Assembly: GCA_021784265.1 (NCBI GenBank)
Contig: JAJXTA010000161.1
Span: 1-6,655, forward strand
Length of the DNA stretch: 6,655 nt
Direction of reading: 5' to 3'
Source: a bacterium
GTDB taxonomy: Bacteria > Verrucomicrobiota > Verrucomicrobiia > Limisphaerales > J093
Part shown: piece by piece, positions 1 through 6,655 of the stretch
Layout of the letters: every line of letters starts with the position of its first letter
Numbering within the stretch: the first letter of the stretch is position 1
Made by a program: the position numbers and the translations under genes
The notes under the pieces: model-generated
Databases searched by the model: none
What the model saw: the letters and a program-made list of their open reading frames with translations, nothing else
What the model was told of the DNA's origin: nothing

Positions 1-693
1 GACAAACGTCGCAAAGCGGAGGAAGTTCCGCTCCCGGCCCACGTTGCCAAGATAAAAGTCGATGGTGTAGCTCAACGACTGGAAGGTGAAAAAGGAGATG
101 CCCACCGGCAGGACGTAGGGGAAGCTGAAGGGCATGAGCGTTGCCGGGTCGGGCAACTGCCAGCCCAGGTGGAGCCAGGTCAACGCCGGGTTCAGATTCT
201 CGACGACGAACCGGGCGTACTTGAAGAAAAGCAGGAGCGCCAGATTGTTGGCCAGGCTGATCAAAAGCCAGATGCGCCGGCTGCTCCAAAGCGCCCCCAG
301 CGCCATCAGCCCCAGCAACCCGCTCAGGCCGGCGAGCGCCGGCCGGAGCGTGGTGGGTCCCGCGAGTGCCCCCGCGCCCGCGGCCAGGGTGGCGATGGCC
401 GAGCCGACGAAGGACCAGCGCAGCACCGGGTCCGCGAACCGCAGCCGCGTCAACCGCTCCCGCACCCGGACCGGTTGACCGGCGAGCGGACAGTGGTCCA
501 TCAATCCCACGAGGCCGTAATCCAACGCCGTCGAGTAGAGCACCAAGAGCAGATAATAGGGGTTCCACCAGCCGTAGAAGAAGTACGAGGCCGCCATCAG
601 CCACGGCAACCAGAGCCGCGTGGCACGCAGGACAAAAAAGCCGGGGTACACCACCAGGGCGAACACCAAGAACGGCCAGGTATGGAAGAGCAT
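1..693 (-). CDS. AlgI-like MBOAT O-acyltransferase, N-terminal part (C-terminus cut by window edge)
   Basis: The frame is open from an ATG at 693 to the left edge, giving 231 residues with no stop. The start MLFHTWPFLVF, then ASYFFYGWWNPYYLLL (residues 35-50) and LPVGISFFTFQSLSYTIDFY (195-214) with RNFLRFATFV at the cut end, match the N-terminal half of AlgI/DltB-type membrane-bound O-acyltransferases. These inner-membrane enzymes move acyl groups, usually acetyl, towards surface or exported polymers. The family's catalytic histidine lies in the missing half, so activity cannot be judged. Hydrophobic segments fall near residues 5-23, 29-43, 46-65, 90-112, 117-135, 140-160 and 188-210. The family FKYA motif sits at 157-160, about 60 residues later than in Pseudomonas AlgI, because of an extra hydrophobic stretch. 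The start is chosen by family similarity; no clear ribosome binding site precedes it. It lies 90 nt downstream of the co-directional FGE-fold lipoprotein gene. Its acceptor is unknown; AlgX/AlgJ-like partners, if present, would lie further left. Confidence 0.88.
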   Translation of the reverse strand, partial: MLFHTWPFLVFALVVYPGFFVLRATRLWLPWLMAASYFFYGWWNPYYLLLVLYSTALDYGLVGLMDHCPLAGQPVRVRERLTRLRFADPVLRWSFVGSAIATLAAGAGALAGPTTLRPALAGLSGLLGLMALGALWSSRRIWLLISLANNLALLLFFKYARFVVENLNPALTWLHLGWQLPDPATLMPFSFPYVLPVGISFFTFQSLSYTIDFYLGNVGRERNFLRFATFV

Positions 694-2235
<1,542 letters not shown>

Positions 2236-2273
2236 CCCCACCCGGCGACCCGTCGGATTTCTGTTTTCCGGGC

Positions 2274-2303
2274 GCGGTCCTGGCCGCGGCCCGGCCGGAC
2301 CGC
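2274..2303 (+). terminator. GC hairpin in the glnB-glnA spacer (attenuator or processing site, no U-tract)
   Basis: GCGGTCC (2274-2280) pairs perfectly with GGACCGC (2297-2303). After a one-base bulge (T2281) the stem continues with GGCC (2282-2285) against GGCC (2293-2296) around a 7-nt loop. The sequence after it is AACAACACTGACC, without a T run, so this is not a classical intrinsic terminator. It could reduce read-through from glnB, protect the glnB 3' end, or mark an RNA processing site. Confidence 0.4.
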
Positions 2304-2349
2304 AACAACACTGACCAATAAATAACGTTAGCTAATTGGATACGATAAG
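2304..2349 (+). promoter_or_regulatory. AT-rich leader of glnA with overlapping palindromes
   Basis: This 46-nt stretch is clearly AT-rich in a strongly GC-rich neighbourhood. It contains two perfect 8-bp palindromes that overlap by three bases, TAACGTTA (2323-2330) and TTAGCTAA (2328-2335), followed by TACGAT (2341-2346), a possible -10-like hexamer very close to the ATG. I could not find a convincing -35 at the right spacing. The composition suggests a regulatory site or an unstructured translation-initiation region for glnA. Only a weak GGA (2338-2340) could serve as ribosome binding site. Confidence 0.35.
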
Positions 2350-3762
2350 ATGAGCACCCCCAAACAAGTCATCGAGATGGCCGGCAAAGCCGGCGCCAAG
2401 ATGATGGACATCAAGTTCGTCGATACCTTCGGCACCTGGCAGCACTTCTCCTGCCCGATCGGCGAGTTGAACGAGGAGATTTTCCGCGAGGGTTTGGGCT
2501 TTGACGGCTCCTCGATCCGGGGCTGGAAGTCCATCGAGGCCTCTGACATGCTGGCCATGCCCGACCCGGACACCGCCTTCATCGACCCCTTCTGTGCCGC
2601 TCCCACCCTGAGCCTGACCTGCACCATCGCCGAGACCGGCACCCACGCGGCCTATACCCGCGACCCCCGCGGCTTGGCCCAGAAGGCCGAGAAGTACCTG
2701 GCCAGCACCGGGTTGGCGGACACGGCCGTCTTTGGGCCGGAGGCGGAGTTCTTCATCTTCGACGACGTGCGTTTCGACCACAAGAGCAACGGGACCTTCT
2801 ACGCGGTGGAGAGCGGGGAGGCGGTGTGGAACACGGGGCGGGAGGAATTGCCCAACCTGGGCTACAAGATTCGGCACAAGGAGGGGTATTTCCCGGTGGC
2901 CCCGGCGGACACCCAGCAGGATATCCGCACCGAGATGTGCCTGGTGATGGAGGCGTTGGGGGTGAAGATCGAGCGGCAGCACCACGAGGTGGCGACGGCG
3001 GGGCAGGCGGAAATCGACTATCGGTTTGACACCCTGGTGCGGGCGGCCGACGCGATGATGGTCTATAAGTATGTGATCAAGAACGTGGCCCGCAAGCACG
3101 GCAAGACGGTGACCTTCATGCCCAAGCCGCTGTTCGGGGACAACGGCAGCGGGATGCACACGCACCAGAGCCTCTGGAAGAAGAACAAGCCGCTCTTTGC
3201 GGGCACTCAGTATGCGGGGCTGAGCCCGATGGCCTTGCACTACATCGGGGGCTTGTTGAAGCATGCGCGGGCGTTGTGCGCGCTGTGCAACCCGACGACC
3301 AACAGCTACAAGCGCTTGGTGCCGGGCTACGAGGCGCCGGTGAACCTGGCCTACAGCTCGCGCAACCGTTCGGCGGCCATCCGCATTCCCACCTACAGCG
3401 AGAACCCCAAGAGCAAGCGGATCGAGTATCGGCCCCCGGACCCGGCGGCCAATCCGTATTTGGCGTTTGCGGCGATGCTGATGGCGGGGTTGGATGGGGT
3501 GCAGAACAAGATCGATCCGGGCGAGCCGTTGGACAAGAACATCTACGAGTTGCCGCCGGAGGAGTTGAAGAAGGTGCCCAACGTGGCGGGGAGCTTGTCG
3601 GAGGCGTTGGACTGCCTGGAGAAGGACCACGAGTTCCTGCTGAAGGGGGACGTGTTCACCCGGGACTTCCTGGACATGTGGATTAGCACCAAGCGCAAGG
3701 AGCACGACGCCCTGCGCCTGCGCCCCCATCCCTACGAGTTCTTCCTCTATTACGACGTCTAG
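2350..3762 (+). CDS. glnA: Glutamine synthetase, type I (adenylylatable class)
   Basis: 470 residues, the usual GSI length. It makes glutamine from glutamate, ammonia and ATP as a cytoplasmic dodecamer. Visible motifs: [10 protein letters not shown] (28-37) and FDGSSIRGW (51-59) in the N-terminal domain; metal ligands in [10 protein letters not shown] (129-138, Glu131 and Glu133) and in [13 protein letters not shown] (211-223, Glu213 and Glu221); the ATP-binding signature [16 protein letters not shown] (259-274, His270); [18 protein letters not shown] (314-331) with the flap glutamate Glu328; [10 protein letters not shown] (338-347); and [13 protein letters not shown] (358-370). [12 protein letters not shown] (394-405) places Tyr399 at the adenylylation site, so GlnE-type control is expected, with GlnB as upstream sensor. 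The C-terminus [11 protein letters not shown] is complete. The start matches the family. It lies 114 nt after glnB with its own AT-rich leader. Gly codons switch from almost all GGC before codon 121 to mainly GGG after it. Confidence 0.97.
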   Translation: MSTPKQVIEMAGKAGAKMMDIKFVDTFGTWQHFSCPIGELNEEIFREGLGFDGSSIRGWKSIEASDMLAMPDPDTAFIDPFCAAPTLSLTCTIAETGTHAAYTRDPRGLAQKAEKYLASTGLADTAVFGPEAEFFIFDDVRFDHKSNGTFYAVESGEAVWNTGREELPNLGYKIRHKEGYFPVAPADTQQDIRTEMCLVMEALGVKIERQHHEVATAGQAEIDYRFDTLVRAADAMMVYKYVIKNVARKHGKTVTFMPKPLFGDNGSGMHTHQSLWKKNKPLFAGTQYAGLSPMALHYIGGLLKHARALCALCNPTTNSYKRLVPGYEAPVNLAYSSRNRSAAIRIPTYSENPKSKRIEYRPPDPAANPYLAFAAMLMAGLDGVQNKIDPGEPLDKNIYELPPEELKKVPNVAGSLSEALDCLEKDHEFLLKGDVFTRDFLDMWISTKRKEHDALRLRPHPYEFFLYYDV

Positions 3763-3776
3763 GCCCTCATCGCACG

Positions 3777-3822
3777 GGGCTGGCGGTGGCACCCCCGCCG
3801 CGGGTGGGACCGCCGCCAGCCC
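3777..3822. terminator. Long GC hairpin between convergent glnA and HEAT-repeat genes
   Basis: GGGCTGGCGG (3777-3786) and CCGCCAGCCC (3813-3822) form a perfect 10-bp stem. Inside it CACCC and GGGTG can form a second short stem. It begins 14 nt after the glnA stop and ends 20 nt before the stop of the minus-strand gene, so it is placed to end transcription from both sides. No T-tract follows on either strand. A smaller inverted repeat, CGCCCG/CGGGCG (3825-3842), lies beside it. Confidence 0.55.
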
Positions 3823-3842
3823 AACGCCCGCGGACCCGGGCG

Positions 3843-4979
3843 CTATCGGCTTCCGCCGGCGGGCGGGATGAGGATTTTCCGCAGGGAGTTCAACGCCACT
3901 TCACGCGTGGCGGTGTCGCCGTTTTCAATGACTCGCAGCAACGCCGGCACGGCCGCCCGCCCGAGCGGGCCCAAGAGCCCCACGGCGCCGGCGGTATAGA
4001 AGCGCAGCTGCCCCACCCCAAGGCGGGCCCCACTCTCCGCGCCCCCGCCTCCCTCGAGGTTGGCGATCAACACCGGCAACACGTCCGCCAGCGCGACGAC
4101 GTGGGCTTGCTGCACCTCCACCATCGCCACCGCGGCGCTGCCGCGCACTTCCGCGGCCGGGTCTTGCAGCGCCACAAGCAGCGCGGGCATGGCGGTTATC
4201 GCCGCTGCGCCAAACTCACCCAACGCCAGACACGCATGCCAGCGGACCCGCCGGTCGGTGTCCGCCAGCCGGGCCACCAACGCCGGCACCGCGCGCGCCG
4301 CGCCGCACCGCACCTGCCCCAAGGCGCGACACGCCAACGAACGGACGCCCGGGGACGGGTCCCCCGTGAGCGGCGCCAACGCCCGCGCCACCGTGTCACC
4401 GAGCCCGACCGGATAACCGCCATTCAGGGCCGCCCCGTTTCCGAGCGAGCGGATGGCCTCAATGCGGACCACCTCCTTCGGGCTGGCCAGTGAAGGCAGG
4501 AGGGCCGCCATGGCGCTGGGACCGATGCGGTCTAGGGCCGCCCCAAGGTAACCCCGGCCCACGATGCCGGTCCGGTCGTGGTTCAGGAGGTGGATGATGT
4601 CTAGCACCAGCGGCTCCGCCTCCCGGCCCAGCACGCTGCACGCCAGTAACGCCCGACGGTAGCGGTCCTGGTCCGCCAACGCGAAACGGAACTGAACGAG
4701 GGACTGCCGAGCCAAGAGCGCGTTGAGCCTGATGGTTAACGGCGAATCGACCCGTAGCCGGCGGCGGAGGCCGGGGAGCGCCTTGCGGCCCAAATGTCGC
4801 ACGGCCGCCTCGGCGCGATCGCTCCCCGCGCCGGGCCGTTGATCCTCCAAGTCCAGCAGCCAGGCGCTCAGCGGGCGGCCTTGATCCAGCGGTTCCTCCG
4901 GGAGGCCCGTGAAAAGCAGGGCACCCACCGACGCCATGAGCGTCACCACTATCGCGCCCAACCAGAGCTTCAGGTTCAT
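3843..4979 (-). CDS. Membrane-anchored HEAT-repeat protein of unknown role
   Basis: 378 residues. The N-terminus MNLKLWLGAIVVTLMASVGA carries one hydrophobic segment (about 5-24) without a cysteine, so it is a signal anchor or signal peptide, not a lipoprotein signal; most of the protein is predicted periplasmic. A GRPLSAWLLDL segment (34-44) is followed by a first helix pair ending ALPGLRRRLR (67-76). HEAT-type helical repeats are then visible at about 155-182, 196-224, 229-256, 264-290, 298-310 and 341-372, each with the hydrophobic, Pro and Asp/Arg spacing typical of the repeat (for example AVPALVARLADTDRRVRWHA, 230-249). Such solenoids bind proteins and have no catalytic residues; no partner can be named. 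The Gly/Ala-rich loop GGGGAESGARLG (310-321) interrupts the repeat register. The start at 4979 is chosen because it precedes the signal segment directly. The gene converges on glnA and lies 205 nt downstream of the hydrolase gene, so a shared transcript is possible but not shown. Confidence 0.85.
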   Translation of the reverse strand: MNLKLWLGAIVVTLMASVGALLFTGLPEEPLDQGRPLSAWLLDLEDQRPGAGSDRAEAAVRHLGRKALPGLRRRLRVDSPLTIRLNALLARQSLVQFRFALADQDRYRRALLACSVLGREAEPLVLDIIHLLNHDRTGIVGRGYLGAALDRIGPSAMAALLPSLASPKEVVRIEAIRSLGNGAALNGGYPVGLGDTVARALAPLTGDPSPGVRSLACRALGQVRCGAARAVPALVARLADTDRRVRWHACLALGEFGAAAITAMPALLVALQDPAAEVRGSAAVAMVEVQQAHVVALADVLPVLIANLEGGGGAESGARLGVGQLRFYTAGAVGLLGPLGRAAVPALLRVIENGDTATREVALNSLRKILIPPAGGSR

Positions 4980-5184
4980 CGTCCGGGAAGGTTTTTAACC
5001 CTCCGCCAAGGGACTACAAGGCAAGAGGAACGCCAGCCCTCGCGGGAGCACGCGGGCCCCGTCCCTGGAAGCTGGGGCGCCCCACGGCTCCAGACTCCGG
5101 CGCCGGCCGGCGGGTTGACCAAAACCAGCGACCGAGCCGCCGCGGCGCCGCCCTCCGTGTGGCGTCGTCGGCGCGGTAGCGCGA
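4980..5184. other. Gene-free GC-rich gap between hydrolase and HEAT-repeat genes
   Basis: I see no credible gene here; open frames through it are GC-rich shadows. Several perfect palindromes occur: TGGGGCGCCCCA (5083-5094), CGCCGGCCGGCG (5101-5112) and GCGGCGCCGC (5142-5151). Any could fold in the minus-strand RNA after the hydrolase stop, but none has a U-tract. A separate hairpin lies at 4986-5004 next to the HEAT gene start. No promoter with two good hexamers was found. Confidence 0.5.
4986..5004 (-). promoter_or_regulatory. Start-proximal hairpin enclosing a GGAGG upstream of the HEAT-repeat gene
   Basis: On the minus strand GGAGGGTT (5004-4997) can pair with AACCTTCC (4993-4986) as an 8-bp stem with one G-U pair and an AAA loop. 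The only good Shine-Dalgarno-like GGAGG near this gene lies in the 5' arm, about 20 nt from the ATG at 4979, too far for normal use when unfolded. The stem ends 6 nt before the ATG. It might sequester the initiation region or bring the purine tract closer; either is inference. Confidence 0.35.
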
Positions 5185-6655
5185 TTACGGGGCGGCCGGC
5201 ATGCCCGCGGTCACAAAGCCCACCGGCGGCACGACGACCCCGGAGGGGAGCCGATAGGCACGATCGCCGAAGTTCACCGTGACCTCGACACCGTTCGCGA
5301 ACCGCGTCTGCTGCACGTCCCGGTCCGCCGTCAGGATGCGGTGATCGACCATTTCGGCATAGCCGACGGCACGCGCCACGCGGCAAACCTGGGTGTAGCT
5401 CCGCACGAACCGGTCTTTGTTCTGTTGCCACAGCGCGCGGGTGAACATGAACATCGGCGGGGTGCCGTAGAGCACGTTGAACAGATCGCGCTTATCCCAA
5501 AGGGAAGGGAGCTTGTTGTTGTAATCACCCCAGTACCAGTGGGCGACCACGCAATCATGATACACCAACTCCCACAGGGGCAACCGGTAAGCTTGGCCCA
5601 ACTGGAAGCGGCGGACCGCGTCCGGCACTTCGGTCCAGAGGCGCTGCATGTCCCGCCCGGCATCCGGCACGCGATAGGGCCCCAAGCTGAGCATCCCCTC
5701 GAAATAGTCAACGTACGGCGCCGCAGCCTCGTGGCCCGTCTCGGAGCCAGTGACCAGTTTGAGGTCATCGGCCACGTAGCGGAGCAACTCCGTCTTCCAA
5801 TGGCGGCTCTCCGCGCGGGTGAGCGGATGAGCCGGATCGTAACACTCGCGCCAGGGTGAGGCGGTGGTGGTGTCGATGAACCGGCACCGGTACAGGTGCG
5901 TGGCCAACTCGTCCGGAATGCGGCGCGCGGCATAGGCGGGGGCCACCCGATCACATAGGACCCCGCACGCATACCACTGGCCGTTGGTCCCGCGGACCTC
6001 CCAACCGCGCAGCCAGTCGCCCCGCGGACCCCGCATCAGGTCCTTGGGCCAGCCCGCCGTGGTCCAGTCGGGATGCACCCCCCGCAGATATTTGAAATTC
6101 GCGGGGTCCATCACGTCTTGGTAGATGTCGTACCGACTGGTCAGGACCTTCATCGCGTTGAGGGCGCGGAGGGTGTCTGGCGAGGCTCGGTTGCTCCAGA
6201 GCAACCGTTGCATCCCCAGCGCTTGCATCTCCTGGGCCATCGCCAGACCGTCGGGGGCGAAATACCAGATGTTCGCGGCCCCAATCAACAAGTCCACGTT
6301 TGGGTTGGCACGCGCCTTTTGGCGCAGCGTCTTGAGCCGCCCGGCCTCCTGGGCGCAGACCCGGTAGCGCTTGCACATCCCCACATACCCCCCGCGCGCC
6401 AGACAAACATAACGCAACCGCCGCGGGTAGCCGAAAGCGCCCTTCCGCGCGTCCCACTCCGGGGCGACAAAGAGCCGGCCCGCGTGCCGGTCGAGCCGGA
6501 TCGCGGCATCATCGGGTGTTTCAATGATTGTCATCAGCCCCGCCTCACCCGCAACCACCCCCCAGAAACCCATACAGATGCCATGCCCGCCATAGGCGAT
6601 CAGGCGCGTCGGAGCCACCGCCTCGTCGGTCACCGGATAGGAAATGCCCTCGTTA
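5185..6655 (-). CDS. Glycoside hydrolase of GH101/GH129-related type, C-terminal part (N-terminus cut by window edge)
   Basis: The frame is open from the right edge to TAA at 5185-5187, about 490 residues. Coding sequence continues through the edge (N-E-G-I-S-Y-P-V-T-D), so the GTG at 6633 is not the start. I recognise the layout of the GH129-like family related to GH101 endo-alpha-N-acetylgalactosaminidases: a beta-rich start, then KRYRVCAQEAGRLKTLRQKA (6369-6310) and NVDLLIGAANIWYF (6300-6259) opening a TIM barrel. RFIDTTTA followed by ECYDPAHPLTR (5880-5815) and GSETGHEAAAPYVDYFEG (5748-5695) follow, and then ELVYHDCVVAHWYWGDYNNK (5580-5521). The Asp codon at 5872-5874 and the Glu codon at 5740-5742 are my candidates for nucleophile and acid/base, by inference. 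The end, TRFANGVEVTVNFGDRAYRL (5304-5245), looks like a C-terminal beta-sandwich. Removal of alpha-GalNAc or a related sugar from glycoproteins is possible but unproven. The signal peptide and N-terminal domain would lie outside the window. Confidence 0.65.
   Translation of the reverse strand, partial: NEGISYPVTDEAVAPTRLIAYGGHGICMGFWGVVAGEAGLMTIIETPDDAAIRLDRHAGRLFVAPEWDARKGAFGYPRRLRYVCLARGGYVGMCKRYRVCAQEAGRLKTLRQKARANPNVDLLIGAANIWYFAPDGLAMAQEMQALGMQRLLWSNRASPDTLRALNAMKVLTSRYDIYQDVMDPANFKYLRGVHPDWTTAGWPKDLMRGPRGDWLRGWEVRGTNGQWYACGVLCDRVAPAYAARRIPDELATHLYRCRFIDTTTASPWRECYDPAHPLTRAESRHWKTELLRYVADDLKLVTGSETGHEAAAPYVDYFEGMLSLGPYRVPDAGRDMQRLWTEVPDAVRRFQLGQAYRLPLWELVYHDCVVAHWYWGDYNNKLPSLWDKRDLFNVLYGTPPMFMFTRALWQQNKDRFVRSYTQVCRVARAVGYAEMVDHRILTADRDVQQTRFANGVEVTVNFGDRAYRLPSGVVVPPVGFVTAGMPAAP

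Noticed and set aside
2236..2349. Glutamine or other riboswitch in the glnB-glnA spacer
   Set aside because: Only one simple bulged hairpin is visible. I could not find the conserved core of the glnA-type RNA motif or any other known riboswitch.
2332..3792. Long open frame antisense to nearly the whole of glnA
   Set aside because: The translation is rich in Arg, His, Val and Leu with no recognisable domain, and it mirrors the codon structure of glnA. High GC makes antisense frames open by chance.
4976..5431. Minus-strand open frame bridging the hydrolase 3' end and the HEAT gene start
   Set aside because: It overlaps the hydrolase in another frame, shows no domain, and its composition is that of a GC-rich shadow.

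Overview
The window is GC-rich and gene-dense, and looks like ordinary chromosome from a Gram-negative bacterium. The best guess is Verrucomicrobiota or a relative in the PVC group. The reasons are: a signal-anchored HEAT-repeat protein whose N-terminal part carries a G-R-P-L-S-x-W-L segment followed by a G-x-x-A-L-P-x-L helix pair, an arrangement I associate with large Verrucomicrobiota families; a lipoprotein with a formylglycine-generating-enzyme (FGE) fold; a glycoside hydrolase of the GH101/GH129 type; and starts that lack convincing Shine-Dalgarno sequences. This assignment is an inference and rests on no search.

Layout from left to right. Positions 1-693 (minus) hold the N-terminal 231 residues of an AlgI-like MBOAT O-acyltransferase, cut by the left edge. 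Positions 784-1755 (minus) hold an FGE-fold lipoprotein lacking the catalytic cysteine pair. A divergent intergenic region (1756-1896) has plausible sigma-70-type promoters facing both ways. Positions 1897-2235 (plus) are glnB (P-II) and 2350-3762 (plus) are glnA (type I glutamine synthetase). They are separated by a 114-nt spacer with a GC hairpin and an AT-rich leader. A long GC hairpin (3777-3822) lies between glnA and the convergent HEAT-repeat gene (3843-4979, minus). After a 205-nt GC-rich gap comes the C-terminal part of a glycoside hydrolase (5185-6655, minus), open to the right edge.

The clear functional unit is glnB-glnA. GlnB has the uridylylation tyrosine (Tyr51) in its T-loop, and GlnA has the adenylylation-type tyrosine (Tyr399). 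Both ends of the classical nitrogen cascade are therefore present, although GlnD and GlnE are not in the window. The other genes are envelope or secreted functions (acyl transfer to a surface polymer, lipoprotein, anchored repeat protein, glycan degradation) with no demonstrable link to nitrogen control.

I found no mobile element, CRISPR array, RNA gene or convincing new defence or biosynthetic system. The points most worth a second look are the missing catalytic cysteines in the FGE-fold lipoprotein, an extra hydrophobic insert in the MBOAT protein, a sharp codon-usage change inside glnA, overlapping palindromes just upstream of glnA, and a start-proximal hairpin that buries a GGAGG in front of the HEAT-repeat gene.
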